A stretch of DNA of 28,661 bases from a virus. The translations under genes were made by a program, and so were the position numbers. Position 1 is the first letter of the stretch. Each line of letters opens with the position of its first letter. Location of the stretch: the IMG/VR virus record IMGVR_UViG_3300010354_000445, positions 1-28,661 of that record; one strand, given 5' to 3'. The notes under the pieces were generated by a model that did not search any database, was not told where the DNA came from, and saw only the letters and a program-made list of their open reading frames with translations. This document shows positions 7,050 to 14,252 of this stretch, piece after piece.

Positions 7050-8588
7050 GTGGCCCGGCGTAAAGGGTCGGATAATTTTGGTTTTAAAAGCTCGAAAGCT
7101 AATCCGAGCTTTGAAAAACCTCTAGGTATTACTGGTGCCGATAACCCTAATCAATTAATTAATCCTCTTCCGTTCAAACGTAGGTTTAGACCTGCAACGG
7201 GAACTAAGGATTTCAGCATCCTTAGTGATTACGATTACGCGTCGCTTTGGGTTCGTTGGCGACGTGGATATGAGCTTGCTATGTATTCGCAGCAAGCTTA
7301 TGACGGTATGACATACAGCTTTAAATACTATTTATTAGGTACACCCGGTGTTGGTTTATTTCTACCGGGTATTGCCTTCATGTACCCATCCACGCGGCCA
7401 GACATGCGGATGTGGATGGTAGGTATTCGACCTAGAGATTCCTTTAACTTCCTTAATTTTGGTTATGCTATCGCCGCCGTTACGGATTATGACGCTGATA
7501 CCTATGCTGTCAAACTAAATAGTAATTTTGGCGCACCTATTTCTTTTTTTACGGGAGAAGTCCTTTCAAATAGATTTACAGCAGCCGGTACTGATAAACA
7601 ATATGGTTTTAACAACTATACAGTTAAGGCTATAGGAATAAATAACGTCCCTGTAAGTAATCCTGGTTACGCTCCTATATACAATACTTTATTCTTATCA
7701 CACGCGAAAGATAATAGCTGGGCTGTTATTAACGCAAACACAATGGCAGTTCCTGCCACTGGGCCTCCTGCTGTCGGAGAATATCTAACCACGGAAATGA
7801 GGTCTCAATGTACTTGCCCGGATTTCCTCGGGCGAGAAGGTTTTAACCTGTACGATTTATCGATACGGCGAAAGTACCCCTATACGAGAGTTCAAAACTT
7901 TGATCCGGGTTTTTATGACGGTGGACCTGACTTAGGTTCTGAAAGAATTCAACAGTCTAGTGACAGTCCAGGTTGGGCTAGAACTTTTGGATTTATCTAC
8001 CTAAACCAGATATACAACATACCTGAGTACACCGAAGCTGTGTATTCAGACCCTAACGTTTATTATTATCAGCCGCGTTGGTGTAAGCACATCTACGCGG
8101 CTATGTGGGATCTTAAATTTCGTTTTGGTCAGAATTCAACAAGTTCTCCTTGGTTGCCACAACCAAACGATGAACCAATGAACGAGTATTACAGAGAGAA
8201 GTTTGACGTAGATCTAGCAAAACAATTTAGTTTCTTCAAACGGGAGCGCGACCTTGTTTGGTGGCAACGGTATAGTCCTGCTAAGGATTCTATGCCGCAG
8301 CAGATGATGTATCCAGATATGTATAATATGATGTCTAAAACGTTAAATAGCGGGGGTGTTAATAGTACACAAACTCTAGAAGCTAACAGTTTTCAGATGT
8401 TTACCGTCGACGAGTTTGATCCATTCGCTCCGGTAAGCTTGGAAAATTTAAACGTATACGACGGAGGTACTTACGCTAATGGTGTTCTCGTTAATCAACC
8501 TGTTAACACATTTAACGGAGGACAGTATATTAATGGTCAGCTAGTCCCCGCTCCGAGTTTCCCGATTAACGGGGGCGTATACACATGA
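7050..8588 (+). CDS. Large virion protein with a split SWIM-like zinc motif
   Basis: 512 residues, GTG start 3 bases after the preceding stop. The N-terminus is basic. The body is very rich in Tyr, Phe, Trp and Asn (YYYQPRW, DLVWWQRY), and the C-terminus carries Asn/Gly repeats (YDGGTYANG, FNGGQYING, PINGGVYT). Most striking is CTCPDF at C254/C256 and CKHIYA at C345/H347. Together these are the two halves of a CxC...CxH SWIM zinc finger, separated by about 88 residues instead of the usual 6-25. The Asn/Gly-Gly repeats suggest a beta-solenoid end. It overlaps the next gene by ATGA, so both are translated together. A baseplate or tail-tip protein is plausible, but I do not recognise the family. 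Confidence 0.5.
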   Translation: MARRKGSDNFGFKSSKANPSFEKPLGITGADNPNQLINPLPFKRRFRPATGTKDFSILSDYDYASLWVRWRRGYELAMYSQQAYDGMTYSFKYYLLGTPGVGLFLPGIAFMYPSTRPDMRMWMVGIRPRDSFNFLNFGYAIAAVTDYDADTYAVKLNSNFGAPISFFTGEVLSNRFTAAGTDKQYGFNNYTVKAIGINNVPVSNPGYAPIYNTLFLSHAKDNSWAVINANTMAVPATGPPAVGEYLTTEMRSQCTCPDFLGREGFNLYDLSIRRKYPYTRVQNFDPGFYDGGPDLGSERIQQSSDSPGWARTFGFIYLNQIYNIPEYTEAVYSDPNVYYYQPRWCKHIYAAMWDLKFRFGQNSTSSPWLPQPNDEPMNEYYREKFDVDLAKQFSFFKRERDLVWWQRYSPAKDSMPQQMMYPDMYNMMSKTLNSGGVNSTQTLEANSFQMFTVDEFDPFAPVSLENLNVYDGGTYANGVLVNQPVNTFNGGQYINGQLVPAPSFPINGGVYT

Positions 8589-9259
8589 CTTCAACACCTG
8601 TTGTTCTTCTTCTTAAACGTTCGGGTCAATCTTCGGACAGACCTAGTGGAACTGTTGTTCAAAACGGTGAACTAGCTCTTGCTTTTGGCGCTTCAGATCC
8701 GGGTCTCTATTTCGAAGATTCTGCTGGTTCGATCCGTAAACTCGGCCCCAATCACTACGGAACTACAGCCCCTAACTCCTCTCCAGTCGGTCTAGCCGGG
8801 AATTCAATTGGGGAGACTTGGGTAGATAGTTCTACGACAAATTACTATTTAAAAGTATGGAACGGTACAGCGTGGGTCAAGGGAGGCGCCGGGTTTGCCG
8901 ATTCCGCTACCACTGCCGGATCGGCTACAACAGCTGGCGTTGCTAATAGTGCTGTTGTAGCCTCAGGGGCCTTAGTAGCTTCTGGTTGCATTACCGCATC
9001 TGGTGCTTTAATGGCCTCCGGTTGTATATCTGCGTCGGGTGCTCGAATGGCATCCGGGTGCATTTTGGCCTCGGGAGCTATTTCAGCTTCAGGGTGTATA
9101 ACTGCGTCAGGAGCAGTTAGCGCAGCTACTGTTGTTTTGAGCGGATTACCTTCTCCCGCAAATTATCCTTCAGGAGCACTTTTTTATCAAATACAGTCCT
9201 CCGGAGTCTTCGCTGCCGGTCTTTATATCCAAGCGACGGGAGCGTGGCTTCTGACTTAA
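8585..9259 (+). CDS. Tail-fibre protein with Cys-alternating hexapeptide repeat
   Basis: 224 residues; the start overlaps the preceding stop (ATGA). Residues 1-60 have the look of a phage fibre N-terminal module (RSG..., NGELALAFG, GLYFEDSAGSIRKLGP). Residues 75-100 form a GETWVDSSTTNYYLKVWNG unit, of the same kind as three units in the fibre gene at 17056. Residues 126-179 are nine hexapeptides beginning ASG, and residues 180-224 are a small C-terminal domain (PSGALFYQI, GLYIQATGAW). A trimeric adhesin or fibre is likely. Its stop codon overlaps the stop of the opposite-strand gene (TTAA at 9256-9259). Confidence 0.65.
   Translation: MTSTPVVLLLKRSGQSSDRPSGTVVQNGELALAFGASDPGLYFEDSAGSIRKLGPNHYGTTAPNSSPVGLAGNSIGETWVDSSTTNYYLKVWNGTAWVKGGAGFADSATTAGSATTAGVANSAVVASGALVASGCITASGALMASGCISASGARMASGCILASGAISASGCITASGAVSAATVVLSGLPSPANYPSGALFYQIQSSGVFAAGLYIQATGAWLLT
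8960..9121 (+). repeat. Nine hexapeptide repeats (ASGAxx / ASGCxx)
   Basis: Nine in-frame 18-base units encode ASG followed alternately by Ala or Cys, so four Cys recur every 12 residues. The ASG codons differ in nearly every unit, so the repeat is exact in protein but scrambled in DNA. Confidence 0.85.
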
Positions 9260-9801
9260 TTTCTAAGTGTTGACTTTAGGAACCACGCTGCTTTAAACAT
9301 CATTCCAACTAATTCGGCCATATAGTTTTCTACGTCAGGGGCCTGCACCTCTTTCGCGGTACATCCAACATCTTTAGCCATCATTCCGCAGGCTTCCAGA
9401 TTTTTTGTATACGTAGTAAGCATCTCCCGCGCTTCGTAAGATTTTACGTGTTTAAATCCTTTGTATGCGGAGCTTAGCCCACGGTCGCACATTGGCATTA
9501 AATAATCCATCGTCCGCACAAATTCAGCTACGGCATCAAACTGATTGATGTGTGCGTCGTACTGTTCTTTTAAAAATTCGTGAACAGGTAAAAACAGAGG
9601 ACCTTCTATATTTAGATGAATTAGGTGAGACTGAGTGTAAAGTTGATTTAAATAGGAAGAAAGCGACACCAATTGAGTGATTAAGTCATCAACCGATGCC
9701 GCTGGTTTTGTCTCAACTTCGCCGACAATCATGCCCTGAGGTTCTGGAGCCCCCTGTGGGACTACAGGCATCCCAGATTCGAATGCGGCGGAGTAAGTCA
9801 T
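9256..9801 (-). CDS. dps: Dps-like mini-ferritin
   Basis: 181 residues in a four-helix pattern. After a 35-residue Pro-rich tail comes the Dps signature HLNIEGPLFLPVHEFLKEQY. Using the spacing known from Listeria Dps (H31, H43, D47, D58, E62), this protein has H62, H74, K78, D89 and E93, so four of five ferroxidase residues are at the right places and the usual Asp is Lys. Dps proteins form 12-subunit cages that oxidise and store iron and protect DNA from peroxide. The flexible N-terminal tail is acidic here rather than basic, so DNA binding through it is doubtful. It lies on the minus strand within the virion genes, 1 base after an HTH gene, with which it probably forms an operon. Protection of phage or host DNA during infection is inferred. 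Confidence 0.75.
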   Translation of the reverse strand: MTYSAAFESGMPVVPQGAPEPQGMIVGEVETKPAASVDDLITQLVSLSSYLNQLYTQSHLIHLNIEGPLFLPVHEFLKEQYDAHINQFDAVAEFVRTMDYLMPMCDRGLSSAYKGFKHVKSYEAREMLTTYTKNLEACGMMAKDVGCTAKEVQAPDVENYMAELVGMMFKAAWFLKSTLRN

Positions 9802-9802
9802 A

Positions 9803-10072
9803 TCAGAAGGAGCAAGCTGCAGCGGTAGAGGTGGCCTCCGCAGTTTCTACTTTAGCGCTAGTCGTGCCTTGAAGATATTCTTCGAGAGCAGACTTGTTCA
9901 CCCGATACAACGACTTTGCGCCGTTAGGTTGCAGGTTCACATACACGCTTTTAGGCCAACCGCCAGGCTGATTTGCTTCGGCGAGTGCGATGCGCTTCCG
10001 AACAAATCCACTACTGCAGTTAAGCAGCTCTGCTGTTTCTGCGATTGTAAGGAGAGTTTTACCGTCCGACAT
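9803..10072 (-). CDS. Small HTH DNA-binding protein (excisionase / HTH_17 type)
   Basis: 89 residues. The first 70 match the MerR-like helix-turn-helix of excisionase-type regulators: LLTIAETAELLNCSSGFVRKRI, a short wing, then SLYRVNKSALEEYL as the closing strand and helix. The last 20 residues are an Ala/Thr-rich tail. Small single-domain members of this type act as repressors, activators or excision factors. The stop is 1 base from the start of the Dps-like gene, so the pair is co-translated and this protein may control it. The start at ATG 10072 has no clear ribosome site. Confidence 0.65.
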   Translation of the reverse strand: MSDGKTLLTIAETAELLNCSSGFVRKRIALAEANQPGGWPKSVYVNLQPNGAKSLYRVNKSALEEYLQGTTSAKVETAEATSTAAACSF

Positions 10073-10191
10073 TTAGTGCTCTTGTAGAGAAGCAACGATG
10101 CCATGGTAACCCTATTTGTCTTCATCGCAACCAACTTTTTGGGGCGTAATACCTTCTTAATTTTTCAGTCGGTATGATTAGGGAGAGTCGA
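10073..10191 (+). promoter_or_regulatory. Divergent intergenic region between HTH-dps and the plus-strand genes
   Basis: 119 bases separate genes reading away from each other, so promoters for both directions are expected here. On the plus strand a TATGAT at 10173-10178 is a candidate -10, and GGGAGAG at 10181-10187 is the ribosome site of the next gene. The two would be too close for one to serve the other unless the leader is very short. The palindromes CCATGG and GGTAACC overlap near 10098-10108 and could be operator halves for the HTH protein. Confidence 0.35.
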
Positions 10192-10449
10192 ATGAGTCTA
10201 GTGACCATCCGGATAGCTGGTGAAATTTTTAAAGGATACAATTCTCCAAAGCGTGATGTACAGAGTGGTAAGGAATATTCTGTAGCAGCTAAAGAAGGTG
10301 ATGAGGTTCGCCTTGTTCGCTTCGGTGACCCTAATATGGAAAATCGGAGTGATGACCCAGCACGGCGAGCTGCTTTTCGTTCCAGGCATAGTTGCGACGA
10401 GAAGAAGAGCAAGCTGACTCCCGGCTACTGGAGCTGTAAAAACTGGTAA
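10192..10449 (+). CDS. Conserved small phage protein with FGDPNM ... YWSC motif
   Basis: 85 residues from ATG 10192, chosen because GGGAGAG ends 4 bases before it; an upstream in-frame ATG at 10174 has no such site. The N-terminal half is a small beta-type segment. The C-terminal half holds a striking ordered signature: LVRFGDPNMENRSDDPARR, AFRSRHSC and YWSCKNW. I recall this signature from small or capsid-linked proteins of many tailed phages, where it is conserved but of unknown function. The paired Cys and the HSC suggest metal binding. Confidence 0.6.
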   Translation: MSLVTIRIAGEIFKGYNSPKRDVQSGKEYSVAAKEGDEVRLVRFGDPNMENRSDDPARRAAFRSRHSCDEKKSKLTPGYWSCKNW

Positions 10450-10495
10450 TATAGTGTTAATATATGCGCTATATGCTCTTTTAATTTTTACGGTT

Positions 10496-10526
10496 TAAAG
10501 CGGCTAAGCTAGGTGTAACCGCTTTA
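10496..10526 (+). promoter_or_regulatory. Hairpin over the start of the NblA-like gene
   Basis: TAAAGCGG at 10496-10503 pairs perfectly with CCGCTTTA at 10519-10526. The second arm runs into the A of the ATG, and the only Shine-Dalgarno-like bases (AGGT) lie in the loop. The structure could control access of ribosomes to this start. Confidence 0.5.
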
Positions 10527-10795
10527 TGGTCGTGGGCCGCCGTAAGCATCAGAGTCTGTCCGATATCAACTGCGGATTGACGCTAGAGGACGAGTTCGTT
10601 CTGACCCGTATTCGAGCTAAGGCTCATTCGCTTACCGACCCGAAGGACCGCGACCAGTATTTATGGACAACTGTTTTCAAACTAATCTGCCGTGAACGAG
10701 CGTTTAAAACAGTTATGAGCGAATGTGGGATTGCTGTAGAAACAAACATGAATTTGTTTGGCCCAGAGGAATCTACCGAAAACTCTGAAAGCTAA
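10526..10795 (+). CDS. nblA: Probable NblA-like phycobilisome degradation adaptor
   Basis: 89 residues from ATG 10526. Residues 17-70 follow the NblA pattern of two helices: GLTLEDEFVLTRIR (family LSLEQEFxLR), a polar middle, then QYLWTTVFKLICRERAFKTVM (family ..LLVxLYxQLxxRExxYKxLL). NblA links phycobilisome proteins to the Clp protease and so drives dismantling of the light-harvesting antenna. Cyanophages of freshwater and marine cyanobacteria are known to carry it. Here the core is extended by 16 residues in front and about 20 acidic residues behind, longer than the usual 55-65. Expression during lysis would free amino acids or lower light absorption. The match is by eye and an unrelated two-helix protein remains possible. 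Confidence 0.5.
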   Translation: MVVGRRKHQSLSDINCGLTLEDEFVLTRIRAKAHSLTDPKDRDQYLWTTVFKLICRERAFKTVMSECGIAVETNMNLFGPEESTENSES

Positions 10796-10826
10796 AATTA
10801 AATAAATTGGTCTTACTGGTATAAAC

Positions 10827-12155
10827 ATGGCTGCTACCGACTATCGCTTAATAGCGCGTCAGAAAGCAGCCCAGTATGGTCTGATTCCTGAAGTTTTCGA
10901 GCGTCAGATACAAGCAGAGTCCGGCTTTAACCCGACAGCAGTTTCAGAGGCAGGGGCTATCGGTATTGCCCAAATAATGCCATCAACGGCAAAAGGTTGG
11001 GGGGTGGATCCACGTAATCCCGTCGCAGCCTTGGATGCTGCTGCCAAGAATATGGCGGCGTATATTAAAACGTATGGCGGCTTGGGTGTAGATGATCCCG
11101 TAAAAGTACGATCTGCTTATGAGAAAGCTCTTCAGGCGTATAATGCAGGGCCTGGAAGTGTTGGTAAATACCTACCAAGCGAGACTAAGAATTATATAAA
11201 CAAAATTATTGGCCCCGATAAATTTAGTTTTACAGAAGCTCTAGCATCCGGTGCTGGTTCTGGTGGTTCGGTAACCGGCGAAACTCCAGAGGTCACTCCT
11301 GTGAGTCTCCCTCGCAGAGACTTCAGGAGCCTCATGCAGAGTGTTACGGAGGATTACTTAAAACGTTCTCTCGCTGAAAGTTCTGCGGCTGTCAGTTCAC
11401 CAGAAGCAGACGCTTATTTAAAAGCTGCCGCTGAGTTACAAGACAGCTCTAATCCCGATGAGCAGATGCTTGCGGAAGAGTATTTAACGAAAGCTACGCA
11501 AATTCAAACCGAAAAAGCATTCAGTTCCGGATTCAATCCAATGGAACTCGCTAGCAAAATTGCTCAGACAGGTTTCGAAACTGAAGCATTTAATAAAAAA
11601 CAAGCCGAACTTGAACAGTATTTAAATACGGCAATAGGCGCTACACAAGCAGCAGATACTACAGATACAAGCAATTTACCCAGTGCAGGTAAAGGTGTTG
11701 CGTATAAAGGTGCCGTAATCACCTCGGCCAAAGACACAACAGGTGAGCCTGGCTTTGATTTTGTTATACCCGGCGGGCGTGGAGCAGCCTTCCGTGCTCC
11801 CTTTAATGCCCAGGTTGTTAAAGTCGTCGGCGATCAGAACTGGGAAACTAATCTGGAAAAAGGACCCGGCAAACGCGGTTATGGGAATTATGTCGATCTT
11901 CGATTTAAAACACCGGGAGGAACCTATGCCGATGTTCGCTTAGCCCACTTCGATAAAGTAAATCCGCAGTTAAAACCCGGAGCTGTAATAGGGCCTGGAA
12001 CTTTTATAGGTACTCAGGGTCGGACGGGCTCAACCACGGGGGCGCATATTTCATGGGATATGTACGATCCGGGAAAAAATTCGACGAGTCCAGAAGTTCT
12101 TAAGTACCGTGATATTTTTGTCGATAGAATACGCAAAGGACAACCGTTACTCTGA
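10827..12155 (+). CDS. Virion lysin: SLT transglycosylase fused to a degenerate M23 domain
   Basis: 442 residues. Residues 5-130 are an SLT (soluble lytic transglycosylase) domain with catalytic E31 in QAESGFNP, GAIGIAQIMPSTA, and the ALQAYNAGPG block; it cleaves peptidoglycan glycan strands. A helical linker of about 170 residues follows. Residues 300-430 have the M23 metallopeptidase layout (LAHF with H374, GxTGSTTGAH), but two zinc ligands are changed: the first His of HxxxD is E307 before D311, and the HxH is HIS (H407, S409). So the peptidase half is probably a binding module only. Such fusions sit at the tail tip and open the wall during DNA entry. The last base of the stop is also the first base of the next start (TGATG). 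Confidence 0.85.
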   Translation: MAATDYRLIARQKAAQYGLIPEVFERQIQAESGFNPTAVSEAGAIGIAQIMPSTAKGWGVDPRNPVAALDAAAKNMAAYIKTYGGLGVDDPVKVRSAYEKALQAYNAGPGSVGKYLPSETKNYINKIIGPDKFSFTEALASGAGSGGSVTGETPEVTPVSLPRRDFRSLMQSVTEDYLKRSLAESSAAVSSPEADAYLKAAAELQDSSNPDEQMLAEEYLTKATQIQTEKAFSSGFNPMELASKIAQTGFETEAFNKKQAELEQYLNTAIGATQAADTTDTSNLPSAGKGVAYKGAVITSAKDTTGEPGFDFVIPGGRGAAFRAPFNAQVVKVVGDQNWETNLEKGPGKRGYGNYVDLRFKTPGGTYADVRLAHFDKVNPQLKPGAVIGPGTFIGTQGRTGSTTGAHISWDMYDPGKNSTSPEVLKYRDIFVDRIRKGQPLL

Positions 12156-12691
12156 TGGGTCAATCACCTGCCCAAAAGGCTGCTGAGGCAGCTAAAAGCG
12201 CTGTGGAGGATGCCCTGCGACAGCAAAAACAATTAGTTAATCAATTACAAAACCGTACTAAAAGCTATACGAATAAATATGAAAGAACACTGGAGGATTT
12301 AAGCAATCTTACAGGCACGACAGCACAAGATTATATTCCTGGTGTAACTAAACAATTTTATGAGACTTTAGGCGGTGTTCGGGGTGAGTTTCAACCTAAG
12401 CTTGAAGATTTCCAGCCGGACCTTTTAAGTTCGTCCAGTTACGCCGGTTTAGCTGGACAACTTTTAGGTATGTCTTCAGAATATGAGAAAGGAATGAGCG
12501 CTGTTTCTGACGATATGAGTAAGCGCCTTTGGTCTACTTTGGAAGCACCTCAAGCATCCTTTACTGCTTCTTCGCTAAATCCAGCATTTGAAAACTTACT
12601 TAATCCTCAATATATGGCGTTAGCTACACGTCCTCCGACAGTTAAGAGTGACGTAGATTCTATGATGTACCTCACTAAATATAATGTTTAA
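12155..12691 (+). CDS. Coiled-coil protein downstream of the lysin
   Basis: 178 residues, start overlapping the lysin stop by one base. Residues 3-55 are a charged, Gln-rich helix (AAEAAKSAVEDALRQQKQL, NKYERTLEDLSNL) likely to form a coiled coil. The rest is polar with no recognised motif, ending in a hydrophobic-aromatic tail. The coupling suggests it acts with the virion lysin, for example as tail-tip or internal virion component. The function is not known. Confidence 0.5.
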   Translation: MGQSPAQKAAEAAKSAVEDALRQQKQLVNQLQNRTKSYTNKYERTLEDLSNLTGTTAQDYIPGVTKQFYETLGGVRGEFQPKLEDFQPDLLSSSSYAGLAGQLLGMSSEYEKGMSAVSDDMSKRLWSTLEAPQASFTASSLNPAFENLLNPQYMALATRPPTVKSDVDSMMYLTKYNV

Positions 12692-12998
12692 CAAATGGAA
12701 GGCATCTAAACATGAGCGGAAGGTTGAGTTCCATGCTGATGCCCCTTCCGCTAAATATGACTATAAATACCGACAGCGCCGTGATATACGACTAGCCGGT
12801 TCCGTGTGGGCGGAAAGTCCAGCAGACCGATCCTTCCGCCTAGCACGATCGCGAAGGTTTGATCGTATGCGCGGCGGTCCTGTCGGGTTAGGATTCGGTG
12901 AACGTGATACTTACGGGCCCGATAACGATTATGGAACTGTAGAAAGTATTAAACAAATACCCGACCAAGGTTACTATAGAGAGAACAGAATTCAGTAA
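12684..12998 (+). CDS. Arg-rich basic small protein
   Basis: 104 residues; the start overlaps the end of the preceding gene by 8 bases, indicating coupling. The first 70 residues are strongly basic with many Arg and Lys (KHERKVEFH, YKYRQRRDIRLAG, RSRRFDRMRGG), suggesting binding to DNA, RNA or a negatively charged virion surface. The last 50 bases overlap the 3' end of the opposite-strand methyltransferase-like gene, so one of the two ends may be overextended or the genes truly overlap. No family is recognised. Confidence 0.5.
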   Translation: MFNKWKASKHERKVEFHADAPSAKYDYKYRQRRDIRLAGSVWAESPADRSFRLARSRRFDRMRGGPVGLGFGERDTYGPDNDYGTVESIKQIPDQGYYRENRIQ

Positions 12999-13527
12999 TT
13001 CTCTCTTCTGTATTATGTACGGACGGTAAGTAATACACAAAACCATAGCATCTAGTTTTAGGTATAGGAGTTAAATCGACGTTATCTATAAATAATTTTG
13101 GATGTTCTTTTAACACACACAAAGGAAGATCTATGCCTATTTTTTGTGTCGTAATAAGCGCTACTTCACTTGAAGTTAAAAAAATAATACCTTCATCAAA
13201 TTCTTGATGGAGGTATTTTCTATAGGCTTCTTCTAACCAGATGCGTTGAGCGGATTTCTGAAATCTCTTTCGTCTGTGATACAAAAGAGGGTCCGGGGGT
13301 TGCTCCCAACTTGTCAGAAAATCTCGCGGTGGGTATAGATAAATGTTTTTAGCTTTCCATTTTTGATTTAAGCCGTTGTCTTTGTGTGTGTAGTACCTAT
13401 TAGCACTTACGATCGTATTTGCATGTTTACTCGAAGCCGGATCTAGGTCTATTGTTCCTCCGAAGAAAGTCGCTGTTATTGCAGCAACATCTACTGGAGA
13501 AACAAAGTCATAGGTTGCTAGTGGCAT
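12949..13527 (-). CDS. Phage Dam-type adenine methyltransferase relative with altered active site
   Basis: 192 residues resembling phage DNA N6-adenine methyltransferases (PF05869-like). The order is YDFVSP near the start, FFGGTIDLDPAS (residues 21-32, the cofactor-binding part), then ANRYYTHKDNGLNQKW (42-57), and YLYPPRDF (63-70) where family members have the catalytic (N/D)PP(Y/F). Position 65 is Tyr instead of Asn or Asp, and R68 replaces the aromatic. After this the chain is less typical, with an insertion rich in Arg, then GIIFLTSSEVAL and CYGFVYYLP strands at the end. It may be inactive or modify an unusual substrate. It is the last gene of the minus-strand operon, overlapping its predecessor by 20 bases. 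Confidence 0.6.
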   Translation of the reverse strand: MPLATYDFVSPVDVAAITATFFGGTIDLDPASSKHANTIVSANRYYTHKDNGLNQKWKAKNIYLYPPRDFLTSWEQPPDPLLYHRRKRFQKSAQRIWLEEAYRKYLHQEFDEGIIFLTSSEVALITTQKIGIDLPLCVLKEHPKLFIDNVDLTPIPKTRCYGFVYYLPSVHNTEERITEFCSLYSNLGRVFV

Positions 13528-13933
13528 CTTCTAACCTTTTCGCGAGCATATCTTCCGCTAAATTTAAATCTATTACATGCACACTCATCCCTGATTGGTC
13601 AGTCATGACGACAACTGGGGAGTCGTTTTCCTGTTCTTTCTGGATTAAGTTTGTTAGTTTTTTAAAAAATGTAGCTAATTCTGCATTCATTAGCTCCTCA
13701 GCTAATGCCATGTCTTTATGGATATCTGAGAGTGTTAAATACTGGGACTCATCTGGTCGCTGTGGGTGAAAAAAGAGAGCACCAAGTCCCTCTGTATTAC
13801 GAAATTCTGTGTACAGCGTAACTATATCGCCGATAATCATTTTCACAGCATTCATAGAGATTCTGTTCTGAACCTCTGATTTGCTGAAAAGACTCTTAGC
13901 TAAACGCTTTGCTTTTTGATCGAAATCAGGCAT
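13508..13933 (-). CDS. Helical protein of the minus-strand operon, unknown
   Basis: 141 residues from ATG 13933, which overlaps the preceding stop as ATGCCTGA; an in-frame start at 13987 lies inside that gene and is less likely. The chain is helical and charged throughout (FDQKAKRLAKSLFSK, ISMNAVKMIIGDIV, LAEELMNAELATFFKKL), with a short beta pair at the end (SPVVVMTDQSGMSVHVID). No motif is recognised. Its place between an HTH protein and a methyltransferase-like protein suggests a DNA-linked role. Confidence 0.5.
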   Translation of the reverse strand: MPDFDQKAKRLAKSLFSKSEVQNRISMNAVKMIIGDIVTLYTEFRNTEGLGALFFHPQRPDESQYLTLSDIHKDMALAEELMNAELATFFKKLTNLIQKEQENDSPVVVMTDQSGMSVHVIDLNLAEDMLAKRLEDATSNL

Positions 13934-14252
13934 CTTGATAACCAGTGAAGTTTTTCCAGGCGTCAGAAAGAACTCTAGTCGAATCAAATAAAAAATTCGA
14001 GATGTTGTTTTCCGAAGGATCTAGTTTGCAATAATGTCTTCCTTCCACTAAGCCTGATGTGCCTCCTGAAGTTAAACCTTGGTATACTAATTTGTCTATT
14101 ACTACAGGTTGCACCCCTAACCTCGCTGCGACGGCTTTCTTAGATATAAAAGCTGTAGTTACATTACCTGTTTTTGTGTTGGCGAGAATCTGAAGCGATG
14201 TGTCGATGCTCCGAATAATGTCGAGCAACTCTTTTGAAACAACTAAATCCAT
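13926..14252 (-). CDS. HTH-like DNA-binding protein of the minus-strand operon
   Basis: 108 residues from ATG 14252; a TTG at 14276 is possible but poorer. Residues 1-30 are an amphipathic helix that could dimerise. About residues 34-60 show an HTH of excisionase type (AFISKKAVAARLGVQPVVI), followed by GLTSGG, GRHYCKLDP and a closing helix (RVLSDAWKNFTGY). It is the first gene after a 115-base gap between stop and next frame, so it may have its own start of transcription or a long leader. Confidence 0.5.
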   Translation of the reverse strand: MDLVVSKELLDIIRSIDTSLQILANTKTGNVTTAFISKKAVAARLGVQPVVIDKLVYQGLTSGGTSGLVEGRHYCKLDPSENNISNFLFDSTRVLSDAWKNFTGYQDA

